NCBI GenBank assembly: GCA_015233755.1
Contig: JADFXA010000008.1
Span: 1-21,801, forward strand
Length of the DNA: 21,801 nt
Reading direction: 5' to 3'
Source: Desulfamplus sp.
GTDB taxonomy: Bacteria; Desulfobacterota; Desulfobacteria; Desulfobacterales; Desulfobacteraceae
Positions 1 to 8,397 of the stretch are shown here, one piece after another. Positions within the stretch are counted from its first letter, which is position 1; every line of letters starts with the position of its first letter. The notes below the pieces were generated by a model. That model was given only the letters and a program-made list of their open reading frames with translations, had not been told where the DNA came from and ran no database searches. The position numbers and the translations under genes were made by a program.

Positions 1-850
1 TACCTTTATTCACTTCACCAAGAAGAGTTCCAATGCTTGGACCTTTTTCTCCAAGTGAGAGCGTGCAAGTAGCATTTCCGTGAATACCCATCTTTTCTTC
101 AATTCCAGTGCATACAACATTATTAAAAGCACCGAGGGAACCATCAGGATTTACATGGTATTTTGGTACAAGAAACAGAGAAATTCCTTTTGTTCCAGCA
201 GGAGAGCCTTCAATACGGGCAAGAACAGGGTGGATTATGTTTTTGCAAAGATCATGCTCTCCAGCAGAGATAAAAATTTTTGTTCCAGTAATTGAGTATG
301 TGCCATCTTGGTTTAACTTTGCACTTGTAGTCAATGCTCCAACATCAGAGCCAGCTTCAGGTTCTGTTAAAAGCATTGTTCCGCCCCATTCGCCTGAAAA
401 CATCTTTTTCATGTAAAGTGCTTTTTGCTCTTTTGTGCCAAACTCTTCAACAAGTTTTGCTGCCCCATGAGTCATACCGCTGTAGAGCATAAATGAGGGG
501 TTTGCACCAACAAGATATTCGCTTGCAGCAAGTCCCACAAGTTTTGGCATCCCTTGACCGCCAGATTCTGGAGAGTCAGTCATGGCAAGCCATTCACCCT
601 CTTTGTAAAGCTCCCATGCACGCTTAAAACATTCAGGCACCTTTACTACACCATTTTCAAGAACACACCCCTCCTCATCACCGGGTTTTTGCGTGGGTAA
701 AATTTCTTTAATTGCTAAATTTCTTGCCTCTGAGACAATCAAATCAACGGTCTTTTTATTAAATTCCGCGAATAGTTCATGCTCAACTAATCCAAGCTGT
801 TCATAAAGTACAAAGTCAACATCTCTTCTGTCTGAAATTAACTGTGCCAT
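1..850 (-). CDS. Acyl-CoA dehydrogenase, large form (3' end outside window)
   Basis: FAD-dependent alpha,beta-dehydrogenation of an acyl-CoA thioester in beta-oxidation-type metabolism, in the cytoplasm. I translated the minus strand from the ATG at 850 and obtained 283 open residues up to the window edge. The first ~35 residues (MAQLISDRRDVDFVLYEQ) look like the N-terminal extension of the ~600-residue acyl-CoA dehydrogenases. The family signature LLTEPEAGSDVGAL lies at residues 160-173, followed by TGTKIFISAGEHD (188-200) and KMGIHGNATC (253-262), which are typical of the middle beta domain. About half of the protein is visible; the catalytic base and C-terminal domain are missing. A GGGGA-like ribosome site lies some 13 nt upstream of the ATG, rather far away. 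Substrate chain length cannot be judged. It is not in an operon with any other gene in the window. Confidence 0.93.
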   Translation of the reverse strand, partial: MAQLISDRRDVDFVLYEQLGLVEHELFAEFNKKTVDLIVSEARNLAIKEILPTQKPGDEEGCVLENGVVKVPECFKRAWELYKEGEWLAMTDSPESGGQGMPKLVGLAASEYLVGANPSFMLYSGMTHGAAKLVEEFGTKEQKALYMKKMFSGEWGGTMLLTEPEAGSDVGALTTSAKLNQDGTYSITGTKIFISAGEHDLCKNIIHPVLARIEGSPAGTKGISLFLVPKYHVNPDGSLGAFNNVVCTGIEEKMGIHGNATCTLSLGEKGPSIGTLLGEVNKG

Positions 851-1173
851 AAATTGTGAAATTCCCCTTTTTTTGTAAAAGTTAATCTTTACAAGTCTTA
901 TTAAAACGGTTTACATTATGAAATAGCATCTTAAATTCAGTAATCAGCTAAAATTAGTCTAACAAAAGAGTAGTTGGCATATTCTGGCTGATTCAAAATC
1001 AACTATTTCCTGAATTACACTGCTTTAAATTAAATTTAAAAACTTTCCTAAGACAATAAAAGAGGAAAGTCAACATTATGATTGATTCATTTTTTTATGG
1101 ACTATCAGATGCTGATGTGGTAGCGAATTAAAGCATTGTTATTCATAAAAAACGATAATACCAAGGATAGCTC
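851..1173. promoter_or_regulatory. Divergent intergenic region with short inverted repeats
   Basis: This stretch separates the acyl-CoA dehydrogenase gene (minus) from the hydrolase gene (plus) and must hold both promoters. A perfect 7-bp inverted repeat TTGTAAA/TTTACAA with an 8-nt spacer sits at 873-894, just above the dehydrogenase ribosome site, and could be an operator. An AT-only palindrome lies at 1024-1040 (8-bp arms around one base). I found no convincing -35/-10 pair. A possible very small ORF at 1078-1131 is listed separately; nothing else is recognisable. Confidence 0.4.
1078..1131 (+). CDS. Possible 17-codon small ORF upstream of the hydrolase gene
   Basis: ATG at 1078 opens a 17-codon frame (MIDSFFYGLSDADVVAN) ending in TAA at 1129-1131. 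A good Shine-Dalgarno sequence, GAGGAAAG, lies about 9 nt before the ATG, which is why it is listed. It ends 42 nt before the hydrolase start on the same strand, so it could be a leader peptide or a decayed gene start. There is no family match and so short an ORF may be chance. Low confidence. Confidence 0.2.
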   Translation: MIDSFFYGLSDADVVAN

Positions 1174-2013
1174 ATGTATATTAAATGCTGGGGTTCTCGT
1201 GGTTCAATTGCTGTGGCAGGTGAGGAGTACAACAGATATGGCGGAGAGACAACCTGCATTCAGATAGGTTCACAGAGCGGGGATACTGTTATTGTTGATG
1301 CAGGAACGGGTTTGCGGAGACTTGGACTTAATCTGCCCGTCAATGATAATTCTCATTATAATATGCTGTTTACCCACAGCCACTGGGATCATGTATCTGG
1401 ATTTCCATTTTTTAAGCCTCTTCAAGATTATAGCGTAACTCTTATTATACGTAATAGTAGGTTTAATTCACTCTCTGTAAAAGAGATTATTGCTAATGTT
1501 ATGTCTCCGCCTTTTTTTCCAATTACAATGAAAGAGATGCAGGCAAAAGTTATCTATGAAGAAGATAGCAATTCAGTTTTTTCTATAGGCTCACTTGAAA
1601 TTACAACTATCCCACTTAGCCACCCAGGAGGAGGATTTGGATATAAATTCTCTGAAAATGGTAAAATATTTGTGTTTCTTACAGATAATGAGCTGACACA
1701 TCCCCATTCAGGTGGTAAAAGTATCGAAGATTACACAGAGTTTTGCAAGAATGCTGATATTCTATTCCATGACATGGAATATACTCCTGAAGAGTATTTA
1801 TCAAAAAAGGGGTGGGGACACTCTTCGTATATAGATGTGCTTGAGCTTGCCATGAATGCTAATGTTAAACAGCTTGGACTTTTTCATATAAATCAAGAAA
1901 GAAGCGATGATGAAATGGATAAGATGGTAGCAATATGCCAAGATATTGTTAAAAAAAGCAACTCTACAATGAGCTGCTTTGGCGTAGCTTGTGGCATGGA
2001 TTTCACATTATGA
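1174..2013 (+). CDS. Metallo-beta-lactamase-fold hydrolase
   Basis: A soluble 279-residue hydrolase that probably binds two metal ions and cleaves a phosphodiester or other ester; the substrate is unknown. The metal-binding motif HSHWDH is at residues 68-73. Further ligands fit H150 (LSHPGGGFGY), D171 (LTDNE) and H238 (LFHINQ), with D200 (FHDMEY) and H216 (GWGHSSY) also conserved in type. The opening CWGSRGSI and RYGGETTC (21-28) is characteristic of the MBL subfamily near PhnP and class II cyclic-nucleotide phosphodiesterases, common in delta-proteobacteria, sometimes fused to receiver domains; no fusion is present here. The start is fixed by CCAAGGA seven to eight nt before the ATG. It converges with the DUF6178 gene, 27 nt apart, and no hairpin terminator is visible between them. 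Confidence 0.88.
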   Translation: MYIKCWGSRGSIAVAGEEYNRYGGETTCIQIGSQSGDTVIVDAGTGLRRLGLNLPVNDNSHYNMLFTHSHWDHVSGFPFFKPLQDYSVTLIIRNSRFNSLSVKEIIANVMSPPFFPITMKEMQAKVIYEEDSNSVFSIGSLEITTIPLSHPGGGFGYKFSENGKIFVFLTDNELTHPHSGGKSIEDYTEFCKNADILFHDMEYTPEEYLSKKGWGHSSYIDVLELAMNANVKQLGLFHINQERSDDEMDKMVAICQDIVKKSNSTMSCFGVACGMDFTL

Positions 2014-2040
2014 TTATCCCCTTACTAATATTTATGCCCA

Positions 2041-4170
2041 CTACTCTTGTATGATAAAGTGATAAATCAGCTTAGGATCAATATCTTTTGGTGAAATTCT
2101 TCCATATTCATCTTCAATTTCATCAAATAGCTCATTAAAAATCTTATGGGCAGTGATAAAATTATCATTGCCTGATATTGCTTTAGTTTTAGAAGCTTCT
2201 ATAGAAATATCTACTTCAAGAGATTCTCTCTCTCCACATCCTAATTCTGCAAGCCAACTAAAAAAATCATTTCTTACAACGTTATCTATTTTGCCAAAAA
2301 TTTCAGGCCTCTCAAATTGAATTTCAGGTTGCTTTGAAAAAGCAGTCTGGTTTGGATTTGAGATATTAGATTGATTATTGTCTCTTAAATTAAGTAACTG
2401 AATAAAAAAAGGTTTAAACTTATTAAGTGGTATCCCATACTCGAGAGAACTCTTATTATCAATTCCTATCCTTTTCATAGCCCATAGAGTTAAAAAAAGA
2501 GATTGCCATGTTAAGAAGGTATGTGAAATTAACGAGTAATTGGGGTTAATATGTTTTAACATTCTATCTATCTCAATAATGCATTCAAGCTCATTGGCTG
2601 TATTTTCAATATCTTTAAGAGATTTAAAATATCTGTAAAGAGTACCAGAAATATAATTAGTATCTGTTTTGTTATAGGGATTACTGCTATCAGCATTGCT
2701 ATTATTAAAGAAAAGTGGTCTTTCAATAAGCAATCCACCAATAACTCCTAACCATCTTTCACCTAAAAAAGTAAGAGGCAATTTCATTTTTACAATGTAG
2801 CTATTGTAATACCATTGTTTTGCCTTCTCTTTAAGGCTCATTACAGAACCAGAAGCAACTCTAAAAATATCTTTAAGTGGATATTGGATCAAAATTCTAC
2901 TGCCGATTTCTGGTGTTAAATTTAATGATAGGTCAGAAATCAAATCTAAATTCAAATTTTTAGCCAAATGAGCATTTGAATCTGAATTTAATCCTGATAA
3001 AGCGTTATCATAATAAATTACCTCTATTCCGAGGCTCAAATAGCATGAAGTTTTTTGGACAACTGATTCAAGCTCTTCTCGTGAGCGGACAACCTGTTTA
3101 TCAGCAGAAGCAACAGAATTGACTAAAAAAGCAAGCTCAGACTGAAGACTAATTGATATATCATCGCTTTTAGCAATTCTTTCTAAAGAAGAGGCAAAGA
3201 TATTATCTTTCTCATTGTTATATAGGGAAGAGATATACAAAGGTGGGTATGGCAAATCTGACTCTATAAAGGGCTTTGTTAAGAATATAGATGGACGTTT
3301 TTTCAAATCTTCTGTTTTTAACGGCTGATATATAGCAACAGCCTCATGTGGAGGAAGAAACCCTTTTTCTGCAAGACGGACGTTTTTGAGACGAAATTCC
3401 TCCTCTTCTGTCTCTGCGGGTATAATTGTACAAGTTTCAAGCAAAAGAGCATGAAAAACAGAAATATCCATATCTGCCAAAGTGTTTAACATATCTGCAA
3501 TAAAGATTTCCGAAGATTCTGGCATTGACTCTTGATTAGATTCAGATTCAATTGATTCTTGATCTAAGATTGATGAAACCAAGTTTTGATTGGACTCTAT
3601 TTCATCTTCAGACTCTTGGGTGGAATTTGAATCCAATTCTTTTTTCCATTTTTGATGTGGAAATCTAAAGTAAAAGATGGAGTCTATGGTGGTAAACTCG
3701 TTTTTACTATCTCCTAATATATCCATAAAGTCAGATGGATCTTGATCATGCTCTCTTATTCTTATCTCCATATTGTTAAAAAGATAGTATTCAATAAACT
3801 CTGTTTTATCTTTTATGGCCCAACGTATAAGCCTCTGAGGATCAGCTTTGTAGAGTAAAGAGAGCATATTTGTCATCTGAGCCAAATCTAATCTGTCGTT
3901 ATTCCAAACTTCAACATCAAGGATATATTCCCACTGTTCAGATGATGCAAGTGCAAGCACAGGTAGAAAGTCTTCTTCACCAATATGGTGCATCAGAAAA
4001 TGGAGGTCTTGTTCAGGAAATGATTGAATTAAAGATGCTGGAAAAGGTGTGTCAAGTATAGTGTCAAGAGCCTTTTCTGCTGGAAGAGCAAGAATTTTTG
4101 ATCTTATTGCTGCAAGTTTTTTCTCTTTATTGATAGAGGTTATAAGTGTATTATTATCCATGTTGTTCAT
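2041..4170 (-). CDS. DUF6178-like protein, last gene of the hydrogenase/kinase operon
   Basis: A 709-residue soluble protein of unknown function that I assign by memory to DUF6178, a family of Desulfobacterota and relatives. Recognisable stretches are the N-terminal ILALPAEKALDTILDTPFPA, FPEQDLHFLMHHIGEED, SEQWEYILDVEVW, EIRIREHDQDPSDF and the later NVRLAEKGFLPPHEAVAIYQ. No transmembrane segment or catalytic motif is apparent. I chose ATG 4170 because AGGAAAA precedes it at proper spacing; the frame could extend to a TTG at 4230, which has no comparable site. An acidic Ser/Gln/Glu-rich insertion lies near residues 179-220. It follows the diguanylate cyclase gene by 77 nt on the same strand, so the two are probably cotranscribed and it may act in the same signalling output, but that is inference. 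Confidence 0.75.
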   Translation of the reverse strand: MNNMDNNTLITSINKEKKLAAIRSKILALPAEKALDTILDTPFPASLIQSFPEQDLHFLMHHIGEEDFLPVLALASSEQWEYILDVEVWNNDRLDLAQMTNMLSLLYKADPQRLIRWAIKDKTEFIEYYLFNNMEIRIREHDQDPSDFMDILGDSKNEFTTIDSIFYFRFPHQKWKKELDSNSTQESEDEIESNQNLVSSILDQESIESESNQESMPESSEIFIADMLNTLADMDISVFHALLLETCTIIPAETEEEEFRLKNVRLAEKGFLPPHEAVAIYQPLKTEDLKKRPSIFLTKPFIESDLPYPPLYISSLYNNEKDNIFASSLERIAKSDDISISLQSELAFLVNSVASADKQVVRSREELESVVQKTSCYLSLGIEVIYYDNALSGLNSDSNAHLAKNLNLDLISDLSLNLTPEIGSRILIQYPLKDIFRVASGSVMSLKEKAKQWYYNSYIVKMKLPLTFLGERWLGVIGGLLIERPLFFNNSNADSSNPYNKTDTNYISGTLYRYFKSLKDIENTANELECIIEIDRMLKHINPNYSLISHTFLTWQSLFLTLWAMKRIGIDNKSSLEYGIPLNKFKPFFIQLLNLRDNNQSNISNPNQTAFSKQPEIQFERPEIFGKIDNVVRNDFFSWLAELGCGERESLEVDISIEASKTKAISGNDNFITAHKIFNELFDEIEDEYGRISPKDIDPKLIYHFIIQE

Positions 4171-4247
4171 AATTTTCCTGATTTCCAATATTTTTTTATC
4201 TTCTGTGCAAAAATGCTGCGCCTTAGGCAATATCTGCTAAATATAAA

Positions 4248-5177
4248 TCAATCGCCAAAAATTGTCGCAACTACCCTGTTTCTGCCATTTTGTTTTGCAA
4301 TATAGAGATTTTTATCAGCTTGTTCCATAATGGCTTGAGCAGATGGTGCAGATACTAATATTTTTTTAGGATAAAAGGTTATAACACCCATACTTATAGA
4401 TACTGAATCAGATACTCTTGAATATAGGTGTGCAATATTTAGAGCCATAACTGCACGGCGAACCCTCTCAGAAACCTGTTGAGCTGCATCTGAATCTGTC
4501 TCTGGAAGAATTATAACAAACTCCTCACCGCCATAACGAGCAACCATATCTGCTGGGCGTTTTAGAGAATTCTCTAAAGCAGAAGCAATGCTTTGAAGGG
4601 TTTTGTCGCCCATTGCATGACCATAGTGATCATTGTATTGTTTGAAGAAATCAACATCAACCATACATATTGACAGTGGAGTACCATTTCTTGTTGCTCT
4701 TGAAAATTCTTTTGGAAACATCTCATCAAACCTGCGGCGATTTGGAATCTCAGTTAAAGGATCAAGATAAGCAAGTTTATCAAGTAGTTTATGCTGATGG
4801 ACAAACCTCAGATGGTTATGTATCCGCATCTTTACAATAGGAGGAGAGAATGGCTTTGTTATGTAGTCAACAGCCCCAAGTTTTAAACCATGCTCTTCAT
4901 CTTCAACAGAGTTACGAGCAGTTATGAAGATGACTGGCACATCTTTAGTAAGATCATTTTCTTTAAGTGCTTTTATAACCTCATAGCCACCCATATCAGG
5001 CATAACAACATCAAGAAGAATAAGGTCAGGCGGAGGATTCTGAAACGAAAACTTTAACGCTTGCTCACCATTTCTTGCAAGTACAAGAGAGTAATCATCT
5101 TTTAGAAGATCAACTAAAACTTTGATGTTCATTTTTTCGTCATCAACAATCAATATACGTGCTTTATTTTTATTCAA
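4248..5177 (-). CDS. Response regulator with GGDEF output (diguanylate cyclase)
   Basis: A 309-residue REC-GGDEF protein that should make cyclic di-GMP from two GTP when its receiver is phosphorylated. The receiver (about 6-125) has the acidic pair D12/D13, phospho-acceptor D56 (ILLDVVMP), T86 and K108 (TKPF), all intact. The GGDEF domain (about 135-305) has an active-site GGEEF at 216-220 and an RxxD product-inhibition site, RPAD at 207-210, exactly five residues earlier. It is therefore predicted to be active and feedback-inhibited by c-di-GMP. The start is TTG 5177: later ATG codons would cut off the receiver's acidic pair, and TAAGAG lies about 10 nt upstream. It follows the hybrid kinase by 53 nt on the same strand and is its obvious candidate partner. 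No DNA-binding domain is present. Confidence 0.93.
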   Translation of the reverse strand: MNKNKARILIVDDEKMNIKVLVDLLKDDYSLVLARNGEQALKFSFQNPPPDLILLDVVMPDMGGYEVIKALKENDLTKDVPVIFITARNSVEDEEHGLKLGAVDYITKPFSPPIVKMRIHNHLRFVHQHKLLDKLAYLDPLTEIPNRRRFDEMFPKEFSRATRNGTPLSICMVDVDFFKQYNDHYGHAMGDKTLQSIASALENSLKRPADMVARYGGEEFVIILPETDSDAAQQVSERVRRAVMALNIAHLYSRVSDSVSISMGVITFYPKKILVSAPSAQAIMEQADKNLYIAKQNGRNRVVATIFGD

Positions 5178-5230
5178 TGATGGTCATCTCTTATCACAAT
5201 TGTTATATCAAAATGCGATCATGCTATTGT

Positions 5231-8200
5231 CTATTTTTGCCTTAACTTTGCTATAATGTTTCTAACAATATCTCCAGCAGCCTCATATTCAATATCGTCA
5301 ATCAGCTCTTCAATTTTTATAAGCTCTTCATTGCAGCCAATTTCACAAAGTATAGATTGAACCTGTGAGAGCCTATCTGTTACATTAGCATCACCGCTAT
5401 TAAGTAAATTCATAAATTCAGTTAAATATTCAATTTGTAAATTGTTTTCTATTTTTATTGGCTCTGCTGTTTTATTTTCTTTTATTATTAATGGAGTTAT
5501 ATTTTGAGCTAACTCGCTCTCTTTTTCTTTATTTACATTTAAGTTCAATTTAGAGAGTGAACCAACAATATCTTCAATACTTTGTATAAGAGCTTCAATA
5601 AAAGAGGCTGATTCCGCAAGAAGAAAGGTACCACTATCTTGGAGAAAATCCTCTAATTTAGAAGCACTGTGGAAAAGAGCATCTGCTCCCATGTATCCAG
5701 CTATTCCTTTTAATGTATGTGCTTTTATTTGAAGTTCGGAACAATTTCCCTCTCTAAAGAGTTCTTTTATCCTTTCCGGCTCGTTTGAATAGTTTTTCTT
5801 AAAATCATTTAGTATATTTAACAACATTTCTGGCTTATTGTTGAGTCGTTTGATTGCTGTTTTATAGTCGATACCTTTTATGTTTGAAAATATAGCTATA
5901 TGCTCTAAACTCTCTTTAGGTTGTTTATATGCAGGCTGGCTATAATTATTTACGCTATCATAAGATTGCATGTCATACATATTGTCAGATAAATTGCTCT
6001 TGTCTAAAGATAAGTCATTTATATCTAATGTTTTGTCAGAGATAAATTGACTCAAGATATTGTAAAGCTCAATAGGATCAACTGGTTTGCTGATATGCCC
6101 ATTCATTCCAGCATTTAGACTTTTTTCTATGTCTCCTGCCATTGCATGAGCTGTCATTGCAATGATTGGAATATCAGCCATAAGTTTCTCTTTTCTGATT
6201 TTGCGAGCTGATTCAAGACCGTCCATAACAGGCATCTGAATATCCATAAGAACAAGATCAAATGGCTCTTTGTCAACTATATTAAGAGCTTCAAATCCAT
6301 TAGAGGCAATTCTCACAATAATTCCAGCATCTTTTAGAAATTCGGTTGCAACTTCTTGGTTTATTGGATTATCTTCAACAAGCAACACTCTTTTTCCTTT
6401 AAGTCCTTTCATTGCACAAGATGCTTTAATATCATCTTCTTTGCTGTTTTTTCTCCATGAAGGCACACAATCAATATTTAACATATCAATCAGTGTGTTA
6501 TACATAACTGAAGCATAAACAGGTTTTAATAAAAATCCCTCAAGACCTGCTTGCTCTGCCTCAACTCTTGCCTCTTCTCTTCCATTTGCTGTAACCATAA
6601 GCATTGCTGGTATTTTGGCAAACTCTGCATTTGCTCTTATGCGTCTTGCCGTCTCAATCCCATCAATACCCGGCATAATCCAATCAAGAAGAACCACGTC
6701 ATAGGGTTGTCCATCTTTAAGAGCCTTTTCAAGAGATTCAATAGCATCTTTGCCATCATGGGCAGTATCTACTCTCATTTTAAACGATTCAAGCATCGAT
6801 TTAAGAACATGGCGTGCAATATCATTATCGTCAACAATTAAAGCCTTAAGACCTTTAAATGAATCTTGAGAAGATATAGATCGTCTCATTATCTCATCAG
6901 ATAGTTTAAATTTAATTGTAAAAATAAACTCTGACCCTTTACCTGGACTGCTATTAACCCAAATTTTTCCACCCATCATCTCTGTAAGTTGACGGCATAT
7001 TGAAAGTCCAAGCCCTGTACCTCCATATTTGCGGGTAATGCTGTCATCAGCTTGAATAAATGGATCAAAAAGAGACTCAATCTGTTCAGGGTAAAGTCCA
7101 ATCCCGCTGTCTTGAACAGAGAATTTTAAGATAATCTCATTTTCCAAAAGAGCTTGGGTGTTGATACTATCAGGTGAGTTTATGCTGCACAAACTTACGG
7201 ATATTATAATCTCACCATGTTCTGTGAATTTAACAGCATTACTTGCCAAATTCATAAGAACTTGACCAAGACGCAATGGATCTCCCACAAGGTTAAAAGG
7301 AACATCATTGCCAATCTTAAAAACAAACTCAAGACCTTTCTCCTCGGCATTTAATCCGATTGAGTTTACAAGATGGTTTAAAACATCTTCAAGGTTAAAA
7401 GATATTGACTCAATTTCTAATTTACCAGCATCAATTTTGGAAAAATCAAGAATATCGTTGATGAGATTGAGAAGGTTATTTGCAGAACTCAATATTTTAT
7501 CAAGGTAATTTGACTGTTTTGGAGATAAATCGGTCTTCTTCATAAGGTGTGCCATACCAAGAACTCCGTTCATTGGAGTTCGTATCTCATGACTCATGCG
7601 TGCTAAAAAATCACCTTTTGAAGCATTAGCAGACTCTGCATTTTTCATTGCCTCAATAAGTTTGTTCTCCATAACTCTATGGCTGCTTATATCCATTGCC
7701 GTAAAAAGATAGCCTTTAAGACTTCCCTTTGCGTTATAAAATGGAGTGATTGAGAGATTAATTGGAAGAAGAGAGCCATCTTTCTTTATATATGTCCAAT
7801 CACTACTTTGAGATATTTTTTGTTTAACGTATTGGTCAAATACTTTGATAGGATCAAATGTTAATTCAGAACTAACTGCTCCATCTATATAAGAGAGAGA
7901 GGAGTCGTCAATAAAGTTGCGCTCTAAATATGGACTACTGAACTCAGTATTGTAACCATTTTGTAATGTATTGTAGCTGCCTAAAAGTCTCTCTCCATGA
8001 ATTTTCATCTCCCGTTTTAGATGAAGAGAGGCAATATTGCATTTTTTTACCATCTCATCTTCGCTGTAACCAAGAAGAGTTGTAGCTCCGGGACTAAATA
8101 GAGTTATTGTTCCATCAAGGTCAGTAGCTATAATAGACAATTGAGTTGCAGCATCTAAAACTGCTTGACGCTGGGCATTTGCGCTTTGGAATTTGCGGAG

Positions 8201-8350
8201 CATCTTTTCTGTCTCTTCAAACTGTTTTACCACAAGTTTTGCAGTTATGCCGGCAGCTTCTCTTGCAACTTTAATCTCTTCTCGAAGCATTCTATTTTCT
8301 GCTAAAAGATCTTTTATTGTTGGCAAATCTGGTATTGGTGATGTGAACAT
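5231..8350 (-). CDS. Soluble PAS hybrid histidine kinase with two receivers and an HPt domain
   Basis: A 1039-residue cytoplasmic multistep phosphorelay kinase with no transmembrane segment. Order: N-terminal coiled coil (about 10-65), PAS domain (66-225) ending in FTAMDIS, HisKA with phospho-acceptor H254 (MSHEIRTPMNG), HATPase with N367/N371, DSGIG (414-418) and GGTGLGLS (443-450). Next are REC1 (501-620; D507/D508, D556, K609), REC2 (652-770; E659/D660, D703, K755) and an HPt domain with H878 (KAHTLKG). The C-terminal tail resembles that often seen after HPt in such kinases. All catalytic residues are intact. GAGGAAAAG precedes the ATG by 8 nt. It lies 47 nt downstream of the hydrogenase large-subunit gene and upstream of the diguanylate cyclase. 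Its soluble PAS input recalls HoxJ, the partner of H2-sensing hydrogenase, but the ligand or partner of this PAS is unproven. Confidence 0.94.
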   Translation of the reverse strand: MFTSPIPDLPTIKDLLAENRMLREEIKVAREAAGITAKLVVKQFEETEKMLRKFQSANAQRQAVLDAATQLSIIATDLDGTITLFSPGATTLLGYSEDEMVKKCNIASLHLKREMKIHGERLLGSYNTLQNGYNTEFSSPYLERNFIDDSSLSYIDGAVSSELTFDPIKVFDQYVKQKISQSSDWTYIKKDGSLLPINLSITPFYNAKGSLKGYLFTAMDISSHRVMENKLIEAMKNAESANASKGDFLARMSHEIRTPMNGVLGMAHLMKKTDLSPKQSNYLDKILSSANNLLNLINDILDFSKIDAGKLEIESISFNLEDVLNHLVNSIGLNAEEKGLEFVFKIGNDVPFNLVGDPLRLGQVLMNLASNAVKFTEHGEIIISVSLCSINSPDSINTQALLENEIILKFSVQDSGIGLYPEQIESLFDPFIQADDSITRKYGGTGLGLSICRQLTEMMGGKIWVNSSPGKGSEFIFTIKFKLSDEIMRRSISSQDSFKGLKALIVDDNDIARHVLKSMLESFKMRVDTAHDGKDAIESLEKALKDGQPYDVVLLDWIMPGIDGIETARRIRANAEFAKIPAMLMVTANGREEARVEAEQAGLEGFLLKPVYASVMYNTLIDMLNIDCVPSWRKNSKEDDIKASCAMKGLKGKRVLLVEDNPINQEVATEFLKDAGIIVRIASNGFEALNIVDKEPFDLVLMDIQMPVMDGLESARKIRKEKLMADIPIIAMTAHAMAGDIEKSLNAGMNGHISKPVDPIELYNILSQFISDKTLDINDLSLDKSNLSDNMYDMQSYDSVNNYSQPAYKQPKESLEHIAIFSNIKGIDYKTAIKRLNNKPEMLLNILNDFKKNYSNEPERIKELFREGNCSELQIKAHTLKGIAGYMGADALFHSASKLEDFLQDSGTFLLAESASFIEALIQSIEDIVGSLSKLNLNVNKEKESELAQNITPLIIKENKTAEPIKIENNLQIEYLTEFMNLLNSGDANVTDRLSQVQSILCEIGCNEELIKIEELIDDIEYEAAGDIVRNIIAKLRQK

Positions 8351-8364
8351 ACTTTATGCTTTTC

Positions 8365-8380
8365 CTCAAATTTATTTGAG
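8365..8380. repeat. Inverted repeat overlapping the kinase ribosome site
   Basis: Perfect 7-bp arms CTCAAAT/ATTTGAG around 2 nt sit in the 47-nt gap between the hydrogenase and kinase genes. The left arm (8365-8371) overlaps the kinase Shine-Dalgarno sequence (complement of about 8361-8369). It could be a protein-binding site, or a small RNA hairpin that tunes kinase translation. With such a short loop and AT-rich arms it may also be chance. Confidence 0.35.
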
Positions 8381-8397
8381 CTGCTGTGAGACTAATT

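Noticed and set aside
973..990. Sigma-54-like promoter (TTGGCATATTCTGGCT)
   Set aside because: The GG and GC elements are one base too close together for the -24/-12 spacing.
4171..4230. Upstream TTG start for the DUF6178-like protein (20 extra residues)
   Set aside because: No ribosome site precedes it, whereas ATG 4170 has AGGAAAA at good spacing and begins where family similarity starts.
5192..5207. Near-palindrome TATCACAATTGTTATA between the kinase and cyclase genes
   Set aside because: It has mismatches, is AT-rich and lies inside an operon; it is too weak to call an operator.
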